From contig NZ_FOBC01000020.1 of NCBI RefSeq assembly GCF_900109725.1, positions 1-64,000 on the forward strand: a stretch of DNA of 64,000 bases, written 5' to 3'. The translations under genes and the position numbers were made by a program. This DNA comes from Halomonas daqiaonensis (lineage in GTDB: Bacteria > Pseudomonadota > Gammaproteobacteria > Pseudomonadales > Halomonadaceae). Shown here one piece after another: positions 19,173 through 28,673 of the stretch (position 1 is its first letter; each line of letters starts with the position of its first letter). The notes under the pieces are model-generated. The model was not told the origin of the DNA and made no database searches. It was given only the letters and a program-made list of their open reading frames with translations.

Positions 19173-20954
19173 ATGAGTCAGGACTCCAACAACCACAACG
19201 ACGGCAACGGACAATCCCCCTCACAGGAAGAGGGTGCCTCTACCAAGGGCATGTCCAATCGACTCACCAACTACGGCGATGCAGACTTCTCGCTGTTCCT
19301 GCGCAAGGCGTTCATCAAGGGCATGGGCTATACCGACGACGCCCTGTCGCGTCCGGTGATCGGCATCGCCAACACCTACAGTGGCTATAACGCTTGCCAC
19401 GGCAACGTGCCGGGGCTGGTGGAAAGCGTGAAACGCGGCGTGATGCTCGCCGGCGGACTACCGGTGGACTTCCCTACCATTACGCTCCACGAATCCTTCG
19501 CCTATCCCACCAGCATGTACCTGCGCAACCTCATGGCCCTGGACACCGAGGAGATGATCCGCGCCCAGCCCATGGATGCCGTGGTACTGATCGGCGGCTG
19601 CGACAAGACTGTGCCCGCCCAGCTGATGGCCGCCGCCAGCGCCGGCATCCCCACCGTGCAGGTGGTTACCGGCCCCATGCTGGCAGGCTCCCACCGTGGT
19701 ACAAGGGTCGGTGCCTGCACCGATTGCCGCCGCTACTGGGCCTCGTATCGCGGCACTGACATCGACGAGGCGGAGATCAACGAGGTCAACGACAAACTGG
19801 TCCCCACTGTCGGCACCTGCTCGGTGATGGGCACGGCGAGCACCATGGCCTGCCTGGCCGAGACCCTGGGCATCATGCTTCCCAACAGCGCCACCGCCCC
19901 GGCCGTGTACGCTGACCGCCAGCGCATCGCTGAACAGTCCGGCGCCCAGGCCGTGCAACTCGCCAAGGCCGGCGTCACCCCGGAGCAGATCCTCACCCCC
20001 AAGGCCTTCGAGAACGCCTTGCGCGTGTTGCTCTCTCTCGGCGGCTCCACCAACGGCCTGATCCACCTCACCGCCATCGCCGGCCGCCTGGGCATCGACA
20101 TCGACCTCGAGGCCTTCGACCGCATGAGCCAGGAAACGCCGGTGCTCGTCGATCTCAAGCCCTCCGGCGAGGGTTACATGGAGGATCTGCACCGTGCCGG
20201 CGGCCTGCCCACCCTGCTGCGCGAGCTAGCGCCGCTGCTTCATCTGGACGCCATGACGGTCAACGGCCGAACGCTGGGCGAGAACATCGACGCCGCGGTC
20301 CACCTCATCGACCAGAAGGTGGTATGGCCGAGGGACAAACCGGTCTACGCCCAAGGCGGCATCGCCGTGCTGCGTGGCAACCTGGCCCCCGCCAGCGCCA
20401 TCATCAAGCAGTCGGCCGCCTCCCCCGAGTTGATGACACATCGCGGGCGTGCGGTGGTGTTCACCGGACTGGAAGACCTGGCGGAACGCATTGATGATCC
20501 AGACCTCGACGTGCGTGCCGACGACATTCTTGTGCTGCAGAATATCGGGCCCAAGGGGGCGCCCGGCATGCCCGAGGCGGGCTACATCCCGATTCCGAAG
20601 AAGCTCGCCGCCCAGGGCGTCAAGGACATGGTGCGGATCTCCGACGGCCGCATGAGCGGCACCGCGGCGGGCACCATCGTGCTGCATGTATCACCCGAAT
20701 CTGCCGAGGGCGGCCCGCTCGGGCTGGTCTGCGACGGCGACATTATTTCCCTGGACGTGCGCAACAACCATCTCAGCCTGGAGGTAGATGACACCGAGCT
20801 CGAGACTCGACGCCAGGCCTTCCAGCCGGAGACTTCCAGCGAGCCACTGCTGGGTTACCGGCGGCTGTTCATGGAGCAGATCCTGCAGGCCGAGGAGGGC
20901 TGCGACTTCCGCGCCTGCCGCCCAGTATCCACCTGCAAGGTGCCGAGGCCATGA
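19173..20954 (+). CDS. IlvD/Edd-family sugar-acid dehydratase
   Basis: The 593-residue Fe-S dehydratase has three cluster cysteines: Cys75 (GYNACHGN), Cys143 (GGCDKT) and Cys216 (GTCSVMGTAS). It resembles L-arabonate/D-xylonate dehydratases more than housekeeping IlvD. The first 30 residues are a low-complexity, Asn/Gln-rich extension. The enzyme converts an aldonate to a 2-keto-3-deoxy acid. It opens the rightward arm of the sugar-acid unit and is followed by the GntR regulator. With the MR-type enzyme on the other arm, the locus encodes two mechanistically different acid-sugar dehydratases. Confidence 0.9.
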   Translation: MSQDSNNHNDGNGQSPSQEEGASTKGMSNRLTNYGDADFSLFLRKAFIKGMGYTDDALSRPVIGIANTYSGYNACHGNVPGLVESVKRGVMLAGGLPVDFPTITLHESFAYPTSMYLRNLMALDTEEMIRAQPMDAVVLIGGCDKTVPAQLMAAASAGIPTVQVVTGPMLAGSHRGTRVGACTDCRRYWASYRGTDIDEAEINEVNDKLVPTVGTCSVMGTASTMACLAETLGIMLPNSATAPAVYADRQRIAEQSGAQAVQLAKAGVTPEQILTPKAFENALRVLLSLGGSTNGLIHLTAIAGRLGIDIDLEAFDRMSQETPVLVDLKPSGEGYMEDLHRAGGLPTLLRELAPLLHLDAMTVNGRTLGENIDAAVHLIDQKVVWPRDKPVYAQGGIAVLRGNLAPASAIIKQSAASPELMTHRGRAVVFTGLEDLAERIDDPDLDVRADDILVLQNIGPKGAPGMPEAGYIPIPKKLAAQGVKDMVRISDGRMSGTAAGTIVLHVSPESAEGGPLGLVCDGDIISLDVRNNHLSLEVDDTELETRRQAFQPETSSEPLLGYRRLFMEQILQAEEGCDFRACRPVSTCKVPRP

Positions 20955-21048
20955 AGCCTAAGGACGCTCTTGTTACACTGGGCGGGTGTCGCCGGCACAG
21001 GCACCGACGACCTCGTCCAATTTGTCGATGCCCGATGGGGAAGCGAAC

Positions 21049-21750
21049 ATGAGTCGAACTGCAGCCACCCGCGAGTCTCGTAACGCCGACTCACCGGATT
21101 CTGCCGCTGTGGTCAGCGTCGACGACATCGTGGCAGCCGTGGAGGAGGACATCGTGCTCGGCCGCCTGCATCCCAAGGAGCGGCTGGTCGAGGAAGCCAT
21201 GATGGAGCGCTTCGACTGCAAGCGTCACGTGGTCCGGCAGGCGCTCTTCCAGTTGGAGAGCATCGGCCTAGTCGAACGCATAAAGAACCGTGGCGCCTTC
21301 GTCAAGAGCTATCCGCCCGAGGAAGTTGAGCACCTTTATGCCATGCGCGAGATCCTCGAGCTCGCCGCGGTCGATGCCCTGCCCCTGCCGGCCCCGGCCG
21401 AATTGCTGACGGAACTAAAGGACATCCATCGGCGCTACAGCGAAGCCGTCGACGCCCACGACCTGCGTAGGGTCTTCCGCCTCAACATCGCCTTCCATCG
21501 CACCCTGTTCCAGGCCACCGGCAACCCCTTCCTGTACGAGACCATCAACGAGTTCGCCCAGAAGGCCCACGGCATCCGCTTTATTGCCATCGCCGATCGC
21601 GACTCACTGAACCAGGCACGCCGCGAGCACCAGGCGATGATAGACGCTATTCGAGATGAAGATCGTGAACGCTTGGCCGAACTCTGTCGCAAGCACCTTG
21701 CCCCATCCAAGAACCGCTATCTAGAGCTCTACAGGCACGCGTTCTTATAA
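21049..21750 (+). CDS. GntR-family regulator with FCD domain
   Basis: The 233-residue regulator has an N-terminal winged helix (about residues 20-85, with ERLVEEAMMERF and KRHVVRQALFQLESIGLVER) and an all-helical FCD ligand domain. The FCD domain carries the metal-binding His/Asp residues (NIAFHRTLF, REHQAMIDAI). I chose the ATG at 21049 over 20986 because it has GGGGAAG upstream and the domain begins soon after. It probably represses the surrounding sugar-acid genes and releases DNA on binding a pathway acid. Confidence 0.88.
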   Translation: MSRTAATRESRNADSPDSAAVVSVDDIVAAVEEDIVLGRLHPKERLVEEAMMERFDCKRHVVRQALFQLESIGLVERIKNRGAFVKSYPPEEVEHLYAMREILELAAVDALPLPAPAELLTELKDIHRRYSEAVDAHDLRRVFRLNIAFHRTLFQATGNPFLYETINEFAQKAHGIRFIAIADRDSLNQARREHQAMIDAIRDEDRERLAELCRKHLAPSKNRYLELYRHAFL

Positions 21751-21879
21751 TGTGATTTTGAGAGGGTACAGAGAGACCGCAACCTATTCATTAGCCTATG
21801 CCTATGTGCCTCGCCTATAAGTGATTATGAAGTTGACCCGGTTCGGTGGACACCCGACCCTTTGAGAAGGAGGAGTCCA

Positions 21880-22185
21880 TCATGCCCAAGTCCCGTGCCC
21901 CTTACCCTGCAACTCCGGCAGCTCCTCGCGCTCCGCGAACGACAAATAACGCCCTGTATGCGGCGCCAAGTTGGACGGTGCCATCCCTCCTGCCTCGCGG
22001 AACCACCGTGGTCCCACCGGCTGCGATACACCACACGCCAAGGCTGCGTCCTCACTCGATAGTCCCTCAGTAATGCGCTTCCAGAACGCGCGCTTGGCAT
22101 CCCGCTGATTGACGCCCGGTCGGCCAGGCGAACGCATCGGTGCTCGTCCCGTCTGTTCAGCGCCCCAGCCACGTGATCGTCCCAT
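21880..22185 (-). pseudogene. IS30-family transposase N-terminal fragment
   Basis: From an ATG at 22185 (GGGAGG six bases upstream) about 100 residues match the N-terminus of IS30-type transposases: MRSPGRPGV, AKRAFWKRITEGLSSEDAA, RWFREAGGM and GRYLSFAEREE. The frame stops at 21880, right after the helix-turn-helix region, where sequence of the host IS3 scar begins. The catalytic domain is absent. Confidence 0.7.
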
Positions 22186-22232
22186 GCAACACCTCCCATA
22201 TCGAGATGTTGCGACGACCGATTGAATCCGCC

Positions 22233-22730
22233 CAGTACACCTCCATCGCCTTCGGTGAGCGCTGCAGGAAGGCTGGCGTTCGGCCAGGGCAATCGCACGT
22301 AGAGAAAGATTCTCGATCAAGGCAAATTGCAGCGCGTCGACGATAGGGTAAAGTGGGAGTTTTTCACCATTGATGGCGAAAGTAGGACCCATAGATGTGT
22401 TTACAGCCCCCGGCGGCACCCTAACCCCGCACTCGATCGGATGCTGAAACCGGATAAGATGAGAATCATTCAGCTCATGCGATTGCCCTGGGCGTTCGGC
22501 CCTCGATGGGGTCGGTCGGAGATTGCTATGATAATTCGATGGCCGAGAGCTTCTTTGCCACCCTGGAATGCGAACTGCTCGACAAGAAGCAGTTCGCCAC
22601 GCCGGCATAGGCGAAGCAAGCGGTCTTCGCGTTCATCGAAGGATGGTACAACCCACATCGCCGGCACTCGGCGATTGGCTATGTCAGTCCTATACAGTTC
22701 GAGCGTAAGCATGCGGCAGCCTCAGGCTAA
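22233..22730 (+). pseudogene. IS3-family OrfB C-terminal remnant, interrupted
   Basis: QYTSIAFGERCRKAGVR is encoded at 22233-22283. The next part, from PSMGSVGDCYDNSMAESFF to HAAASG-stop, lies at 22501-22730. The two parts join perfectly in frame when the 206-bp insert and one copy of its 10-bp direct repeat are removed. An additional in-frame TAG occurs at about 22608, where the sister copy has GAG. Confidence 0.8.
22285..22490. mobile_element. 206-bp MITE-like element with 10-bp target duplication
   Basis: The ends CAGGGCAATCGCA (22285-22297) and TGCGATTGCCCTG (22478-22490) are a perfect 13-bp inverted repeat. The similarity extends to about 24 of 30 bases. GGCGTTCGGC directly repeats on both sides (22275-22284 and 22491-22500). 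Removing the element and one repeat restores the IS3 OrfB reading frame. No complete transposase is inside, so it must have been mobilised by an enzyme encoded elsewhere. Confidence 0.8.
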
Positions 22731-22815
22731 AGCCGTGTACCGTTCACTGAACCGGGGGAACTCCACCGACAATAATCACGAACCCACGGCCATGACTTGG
22801 GCAAATTAAAGGCTC

Positions 22816-24117
22816 TCAGGGCCGCGGCAATATCTCGGCCAAGGCAGCCAGGCAGGTATCGATTTCTTCAGCGCTATTGTAATGGGCCATTGAGATGCGA
22901 GTGACCGCCTTCAGCCCCAGTGGTCGCAGAATATTGCCGGAGAAGACATCATCGGTTCGTGCGTGGACGCGTATTCCCCGGTCTCCGAGTTCGGCGACGA
23001 TATGCTTGGCATCGACCCCCTCAACGGCAAACGACACTACCCCCTCGCGCTGCGGTGCATCCGCTGGCCCAATCAGATGTAAACCGGGATAGTCGCAAAG
23101 CCCTGGCAGGCCCGTGCCACCATGCAGCAGCCGGTTCACCAGGGCTCGCTCATGGGCTTGCATCGCCTGGCCGGCCGCGAGCAGGCGAGCACGGCGTGGC
23201 GCTTCATCAGTGAAGTGCGCGCCGAGCCAGTCGAGATAGTCGATCATCATGCTGACACCGACCAGGGCCGACGGGTCGCGGCTGCCCAGTTCCCAGGCAT
23301 CGGCTGACTTGCCCGAGAGACGGTCATGGTCAACCACGCTCAGCCGATCTGAGAGCCAGGCATAGCCGTTGTTGAAGCGGCAGTATGCCTTGTAGGGCGA
23401 GATGACGTAGGCATCGACACCATAGTCATCGACGGCCAGGAAACCATGTGGCGCATGTTGGATGCCGTCGACGATGATCACGCAGTCCGGGGCCACGGCG
23501 CGAATGGCCTGTGCGATCTCGGCGATGTCCATGCTCATGCCGGTGACCGGGCTGGTATGCAGGATCGTGGCAATGCGGGTGTCGGGACGCACGCAGTCGA
23601 CGTAGTGCGCTGCCGTCACCCGGCCGGTATCAACATCGAAGGGCACCTCAATCCAGTCGCGACCCGTGCGTCGCGCCCACTGCTCTGTAGCATCGAAGGT
23701 CGCAGGGTGCTCCACTGCGCTGGCAACGACGCTGCCGCCTGCCTCGGCGGAAAGTGCCGCCGCACGGATCACGCGGAACAGGCACTCGGTGCCTGTCTCG
23801 CCGCCGAAAATGACCCCACTGCTGGCGCCAAAGAAGGTAGCCAGATCGTCACGCCCCTCGGCCACAATCGCCGACATGGCGCGAGAGGCCGGGTTATTGC
23901 GGTGCTCGTTGTCGGGAATGCCAGCGACCTCTGCGCCACGCGTCACCACCGACTCAAGCGTCAACGAGCCACCGGCATTTTCAAAGAAGATCCGCTTGCC
24001 GCTGAAGGGGCAGACATCGACGTGCAGGAAACGCTCCCGCACCTGAGTCAGCAGTTCTCCAGGAAGGAAGGTCCCTTCCGCCGGAAGGGGGTTCAGGGGA
24101 GTTGGCTTCAGTGTCAT
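22816..24117 (-). CDS. Class V aminotransferase-fold PLP enzyme (cysteine desulfurase-like)
   Basis: The 433-residue protein has the PLP lysine at residue 243 (ISPYKAY) and Asp217/His221 in DGIQHAPHG. The stacking His is at 137 (VEHPATF). It resembles the SufS/CsdA branch. No conserved active-site cysteine loop is obvious, so a lyase, epimerase or transaminase role on a transported amino acid derivative is as likely as desulfuration. It is the last gene of the second TTT operon, 58 bases after TctA, so it probably acts on the imported compound. Confidence 0.85.
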   Translation of the reverse strand: MTLKPTPLNPLPAEGTFLPGELLTQVRERFLHVDVCPFSGKRIFFENAGGSLTLESVVTRGAEVAGIPDNEHRNNPASRAMSAIVAEGRDDLATFFGASSGVIFGGETGTECLFRVIRAAALSAEAGGSVVASAVEHPATFDATEQWARRTGRDWIEVPFDVDTGRVTAAHYVDCVRPDTRIATILHTSPVTGMSMDIAEIAQAIRAVAPDCVIIVDGIQHAPHGFLAVDDYGVDAYVISPYKAYCRFNNGYAWLSDRLSVVDHDRLSGKSADAWELGSRDPSALVGVSMMIDYLDWLGAHFTDEAPRRARLLAAGQAMQAHERALVNRLLHGGTGLPGLCDYPGLHLIGPADAPQREGVVSFAVEGVDAKHIVAELGDRGIRVHARTDDVFSGNILRPLGLKAVTRISMAHYNSAEEIDTCLAALAEILPRP

Positions 24118-24175
24118 GTGGGTATCTCAAGTGTCGGTTACAGGTATGCCCTGGTTCGCGAAAAGGCCGTCAGAA

Positions 24176-25666
24176 TCAGCGCTGGAGTTTTCGGCGGCGC
24201 CACTGGGTCCAGAGTGGATAGGCCAGCGCCAACACCACCAAAAGGCACAGCGTCAGTGACAGAGGGCGGGTGAAGAAGGTGGTGAGGTCCCAGTGGGCGA
24301 TCTGCATCGAACGGCGGAAGTTGACCTCGAGGATCGGCCCCAGGATGAGAGCAATCACCAGAGGAGCGGCTGGATAGCGCCAGCGTTCCATGAAGTAGCC
24401 CACCACCCCGAAGGCAATAGCCAGCCAGACGTCGAAAACCGCGTTGCGGAGCGCATAGGTGCCTATCACGCTGAACACCAGGATCATCGGTCCCAGCACT
24501 GCCCCCGGCACCTTGGTCACCACCACCAGATAACGACATAGCCAAAGTCCCAGAATCGCGAACAGAACGTTGGCGAACAACAGCGAGAGGATCAAGGTAT
24601 AGGTGGTCTCGGCGTGGTCGGTGAACAGGCTCGGTCCCGGAATCAGGCCATGAATGGTCAGCCCACCGACGAATACTGCCGTGACCGCGTTGCCGGGAAT
24701 GCCCAGCGTCAAGGTGGGAATCAGGGTGCCACCGGTCACGGCATTGTTGGCCGATTCCGAGGCGGCCACCCCTTCCAGCTCTCCCTTGCCGAAGCGCTCT
24801 GGGGTCGGCGAGTGACGGCGTGCTTCGTTGTAGGAAATGAAGGAAGCGATGCTGGTCCCTGCACCAGGCAGGATACCGACCACCGAACCGATCACCGAGG
24901 AGCGCAGCATCGTGCGCAAGCAGCGCCGGATATCGTTCCACAGCGGCAAACTACGCCCCTTGAGCTTTTGCTCCTTTCCTGTCAGCACGCCACCGCCGGC
25001 GGGCACGCAGAGGTTGAAGGCCTGGGAGACCGAAAAGAGCCCAATCAGCACCGGCAATAGCGGCACTCCATCGAACAACTCGCTCTGTCCGAAGGTGAAC
25101 CGCTGCACACCGGTAAAGGCGTCCAGTCCCACAGCCGCCAACACCAGCCCCACCGCTGCCGTAAGAACACCCTTGAGCGGACGGTCCGACGCCACACCGA
25201 CGATGGTCACCAGCCCGAAGATCGCCAGCACGGTGTACTCCTGGGGACCGAAGGCCAATGCGACCGTGGAGAGAGGGGGAGCAATCGCGATCAGCACGAT
25301 CACACTGAATAGTCCACCGAATAGAGAGCCGAGTGTCGCCATGCCCAGCGCTTCCCCTCCACGGCCAGCTTCGGCCAAGGGATAACCGTCGAGCGCGGTG
25401 GCAATGGAAGCGTCAGTGCCTGGTGTGCGCAGCAGGATCGCCGTCACGGAACCGCCATAGACGGAGCTGACGTACACCGCGCCAAGCAGGATCAGTGCTA
25501 ACTCTGGTGGCATGTTGAAGGTGATGGGAATGCACAGCGCGACGCCCATCGTGGAGGAGAGCCCCGGCAGCGCGCCGATGGTCATGCCGGCCAAGGTGCC
25601 AAGAAGCAGTGTCAAGAGAGCCATCGGCGCCAGCACGTTGCCGAGGGCGGGAAGCAATACATCCAT
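24176..25666 (-). CDS. Tripartite tricarboxylate transporter permease TctA (system 2)
   Basis: The 496-residue permease has the TctA signature blocks GALPGLSSTMGVALCIPITF, YGGSVTAILLRTPG and GIPGNAVTAVFVGGL. It forms a separate TTT transporter with the TctB and TctC genes just upstream and differs clearly from system 1 in the window. The operon ends with a PLP enzyme, suggesting an amino-group-bearing acid as substrate. Confidence 0.92.
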   Translation of the reverse strand: MDVLLPALGNVLAPMALLTLLLGTLAGMTIGALPGLSSTMGVALCIPITFNMPPELALILLGAVYVSSVYGGSVTAILLRTPGTDASIATALDGYPLAEAGRGGEALGMATLGSLFGGLFSVIVLIAIAPPLSTVALAFGPQEYTVLAIFGLVTIVGVASDRPLKGVLTAAVGLVLAAVGLDAFTGVQRFTFGQSELFDGVPLLPVLIGLFSVSQAFNLCVPAGGGVLTGKEQKLKGRSLPLWNDIRRCLRTMLRSSVIGSVVGILPGAGTSIASFISYNEARRHSPTPERFGKGELEGVAASESANNAVTGGTLIPTLTLGIPGNAVTAVFVGGLTIHGLIPGPSLFTDHAETTYTLILSLLFANVLFAILGLWLCRYLVVVTKVPGAVLGPMILVFSVIGTYALRNAVFDVWLAIAFGVVGYFMERWRYPAAPLVIALILGPILEVNFRRSMQIAHWDLTTFFTRPLSLTLCLLVVLALAYPLWTQWRRRKLQR

Positions 25667-25697
25667 GGAGAGTCTCTCGGGGTGATGTCGGCTGACG

Positions 25698-26132
25698 CTA
25701 GTCAGTCAGCCAACCGGCAGGCAGCGGCACGGCCAGAAGGTGCGCGAAGACCACGTAGATCAGGACGGAGAAGGCGATGGCGATCACCAAGGCCGCCGCC
25801 CATCGCAAGTGTCCCAGCCACCGCAGGCTGGCAAGCAGGAAGAGCGGCAGCGCCACGAAAGTGCCGACGGTCACCATCAGCCCCAGCAGTCCCAGGATAC
25901 ATAGGCACCAGATGGTGAAGCGGTGCCAAGGCAGGGATGGAGGTAATTCGTCGGGGGAACGGCTGCGCAAGGTGTCAAGACCAATCCCCATACAAGCCAG
26001 AAGCCCTAGCGTGGCAGCGATCGCGGGGAAGAGCCCCGCGTCGCCGCGCATCCCCAGGCCCACGACCACCACAGCGGCACACAAGATGCCCACCAGCATG
26101 GCCACACCACGGTCGATAGTGTCGAGGGTCAT
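25698..26132 (-). CDS. TctB-family small permease subunit (system 2)
   Basis: The 144-residue protein has four predicted membrane helices and the hydrophilic central loop (about residues 53-68) expected of TctB. AGAGGA lies seven bases before the ATG. It lies between the TctC and TctA genes of the same strand with short gaps, so the three form one transport operon. Confidence 0.85.
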   Translation of the reverse strand: MTLDTIDRGVAMLVGILCAAVVVVGLGMRGDAGLFPAIAATLGLLACMGIGLDTLRSRSPDELPPSLPWHRFTIWCLCILGLLGLMVTVGTFVALPLFLLASLRWLGHLRWAAALVIAIAFSVLIYVVFAHLLAVPLPAGWLTD

Positions 26133-26158
26133 GGAGCAATCCTCTTTCTAGCGCCCGT

Positions 26159-27148
26159 TTACTGCTCGATCCAGGGGTCTTTCTCCCAGAGCGACTTCAG
26201 TCGATCATGGCTATCGTTGATGAAGTCGACGTAATCCTGCCCGTAAATGGCATTGATCGGCATGTTGAGCTGATCCATCTCGGCACGGAATTCCGGGTTC
26301 TCGACAACCTCACGGGTAACATCCAGAAGCGTGTCGTAGACCTCCTGGGGCACGCCGGCTGGTACGGCGAAGCCGCGAGACGCCGCCGCCTGGACGTCAT
26401 AACCTTGTTCCTTGCCGGTGGGGACGTCAGCAATGGGCTCGACCCGCTCGTCGGCCCATACCGCCAGTCCACGCACCTTGCCTTCCTGGATCTGAGCAGC
26501 CGCCTCTGACATGTTGCCTTCGAAGGCCGTGATATGGCCGCCTAGCAGCGCGGCAGTCGCCTCGGCGTTACCGTTGTAGGCCACGAAGCTGAGGTCAATG
26601 CCGGCTTCCTCGGCAAAGTTGAGCGCCGCAAGGTGATCATCACCGCCAAGACCCTCGTGGGAGATGACGACCGACTCCGGATCGTCCTTCACCGCCGCGA
26701 CCAGATCATCCAGGGTCTGGTAGGGACTATCGGCAGAGACCGCCAGCACGCCGGGATCGGTGATCACATTGGCCAAGGGACGGATCTCATCGAGGGAGTA
26801 ACCGACCGTCTCTTCGCGAGTGAACGGATAGACCTCCACCACCGGCGAGTTGATAAGACCCAGGGTGTAGCCGTCCGGCTCGGCGTTGGCCAGATGCACC
26901 CAGCCGATTTCGCCGCCTGCTCCGGGCCTGTTGACCACCACTATCCGCTCGCCAAGCTCTTCCTCGGCGTATTTGGCAAAGATCCGCGCCATGGTGTCGG
27001 TGCTGCCGCCAGCACCGAACGCAACGATCATCTCGATCGGCTTGGATGGGTAGTCTGCCGCCACGGCCGAGGTACTCAGGCCGCCAGCCAGGACCGTCCC
27101 GACCGCTCCCAGCACCATCGTCCGCATCAAATTGGATTGCACCTTCAT
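26159..27148 (-). CDS. TctC/Bug-family periplasmic binding protein (system 2)
   Basis: The 329-residue protein has a signal peptide (about residues 1-31, ending STSAVAA) and the motifs YPSKPIEMIVAFGAGGSTD and GGEIGWVHLA of Bug-type binding proteins. The start at 27148 is chosen because AAGGAG lies seven bases upstream; the longer frame has no ribosome site. It is the first gene of the second TTT operon and faces a LysR gene. Confidence 0.92.
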   Translation of the reverse strand: MKVQSNLMRTMVLGAVGTVLAGGLSTSAVAADYPSKPIEMIVAFGAGGSTDTMARIFAKYAEEELGERIVVVNRPGAGGEIGWVHLANAEPDGYTLGLINSPVVEVYPFTREETVGYSLDEIRPLANVITDPGVLAVSADSPYQTLDDLVAAVKDDPESVVISHEGLGGDDHLAALNFAEEAGIDLSFVAYNGNAEATAALLGGHITAFEGNMSEAAAQIQEGKVRGLAVWADERVEPIADVPTGKEQGYDVQAAASRGFAVPAGVPQEVYDTLLDVTREVVENPEFRAEMDQLNMPINAIYGQDYVDFINDSHDRLKSLWEKDPWIEQ

Positions 27149-27325
27149 CGCCTTACTCCTTGTTACTGTTATAGATTCCGAGCCGTTCAGGTGGGCCATT
27201 GAGGCCACATCCACTGCCTGAAGCCTCAGAGCATGCACCTACCAACTTAATAACAGCCCAAAGTTTCAAAAAAGCGAATAATTTTCATAGACTATCAGTC
27301 GTTTTCTTCATCAAAAGGTGGTGCC
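27149..27325. promoter_or_regulatory. Divergent promoter region (TTT system 2 / LysR)
   Basis: This 177-bp AT-rich region lies between tctC of system 2 and the LysR gene. It contains A/T tracts (AAAAAAGCGAATAATTTTC). The LysR protein is expected to bind here, but I could not single out the site. Confidence 0.45.
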
Positions 27326-28258
27326 ATGCTGACTCTCACCCAGCTCGAGTCCTTCATCCAGGTAGTCGAGCTCGGTACCTTCGAGCGTGCCTCTCATCGC
27401 CTCAACGCGACACAGTCCACCGTTTCCAAGCGTATTTCCGAACTCGAGCAGGCCACCGGCCTATGTCTTTTCGACCGCTCGCGCCGCAACGCGCGGCTGA
27501 CTGAAGAAGGCGAACAGTTACTGGAACTCGCCTACAAGACGATTGAAAACGCGAAACAGATCCTCGAACTCAACGCACAACCGGAGCGCAGCCTCCACCG
27601 GGTACGTATCGGCTTCACTGAGCTGACCGCCCTCACCTGGCTGCCAGGCTTTCTGCGGGACTACACCCTCGAGCGTCCTGACATCCGGCTGGACATCACC
27701 ATCGACATGAGCCGCAGCCTGTATCAACAGTTTCAGGACGGCGAGTTGGATCTCGTGGTGATCCCGCTGGTCCCGGAGGCTTTCTCTCAACCGGGTGTCG
27801 AGACACGACTGTTGGAAGAAGTGGAAATGGCCTTCATGGCGAGTGAGGGCCTGGTGGATGATGGTAGCGGGCCGTTGCCCATCAGCGCGCTGGAGCGCTA
27901 TCCCCTCATCGGTCAGGGCAAGCACTCCTTGTTCGCGCAGAACATCAATCGCTGGCTCTCCCACCAAGGCGTGCCCGCTGCCACCCTGACCACCGACAAC
28001 CTGCTGGCACTGGTCGGTCTTGTGACGGCAGGGAGGGGCATCAGCGTGCTACCGCAACGTTGCGTCAAACACCTCACCCGGGCGCAGGGACTGGAAACCT
28101 TAGAGACTACGCCGCCGGTGCCCTCAGTCGGCTACTACGCGCTCTACCACGGTGGGGTGCGCATCCAGCTGTTCGAGACACTGGCACGTCGACTCGCCGA
28201 GGCAGCCGACTTCACCCGTCCCTTCTTCATAGCCAAAGAGGACTTGATACGCAGCTGA
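27326..28258 (+). CDS. LysR-family transcriptional regulator
   Basis: The 310-residue regulator has a LysR-type HTH at residues 1-60 (TQLESFIQVVELGTFERASH, then QSTVSKRISELEQ) and a C-terminal effector-binding domain. It is divergent from the second TTT operon, which it probably controls in response to the transported acid. AAGGTGG lies four bases before the ATG. Confidence 0.93.
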   Translation: MLTLTQLESFIQVVELGTFERASHRLNATQSTVSKRISELEQATGLCLFDRSRRNARLTEEGEQLLELAYKTIENAKQILELNAQPERSLHRVRIGFTELTALTWLPGFLRDYTLERPDIRLDITIDMSRSLYQQFQDGELDLVVIPLVPEAFSQPGVETRLLEEVEMAFMASEGLVDDGSGPLPISALERYPLIGQGKHSLFAQNINRWLSHQGVPAATLTTDNLLALVGLVTAGRGISVLPQRCVKHLTRAQGLETLETTPPVPSVGYYALYHGGVRIQLFETLARRLAEAADFTRPFFIAKEDLIRS

Positions 28259-28673
28259 AATAGACCTCACTCATGGAGTCATCCTGGCCATCAGAGATCG
28301 CCAGTCTGCCCAACGCTATTCAACTCTAGATGATTGGGCTGGTGTATCGCTTACTACTCCGTGCACGATCTAGATGAATGTCGATGGCCTTTATAGAATG
28401 AGTAGCTCGCATCATCTTTATGGCGGCACGGTCTTTAACAGTGAAATGACAGAAGCAAGGTCTGTGGCAATAACGTACTTGCGAGTCAGTGGCTTCGCTT
28501 GGCCATTGGGTACTGCGAACATTGCCTGTGGCAATTATAGAAAAGCTGAATGGACCAGCCCGGCTTGACCAAGCCTCACATGGATACTGGGTGAAATATA
28601 TCGAGCTAATGATTGAATCATTGGTGTGTTGCCACCATAATCTGAAGGAAATATGGCCAATGAGAGATAGTCC
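28259..28673. other. Intergenic region upstream of mvaT copy 1
   Basis: About 415 bases hold no convincing gene. The last 80 bases (around 28590-28640, with GATTGAATCATTGGTGTGTTG) resemble the promoter region of the second mvaT copy (around 45815-45866). The duplication therefore included its control region. A minus-strand open frame across this area overlaps mvaT antisense and is not supported. Confidence 0.4.

Larger units (their letters stand above)
21828..22765. mobile_element. Scar of an IS3-family element with nested insertions
   Basis: The two ends are imperfect inverted repeats of about 24 bases (21828-21851 and 22742-22765, 19 of 24 matching). The interior is a collage: a short left end with a GGAG-ATG start, an IS30 transposase fragment, and the C-terminal part of an IS3 OrfB. 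The last is interrupted by a 206-bp MITE-like element. The right part is nearly identical to the remnant at 10961-11271. The element cannot move by itself. Confidence 0.6.
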
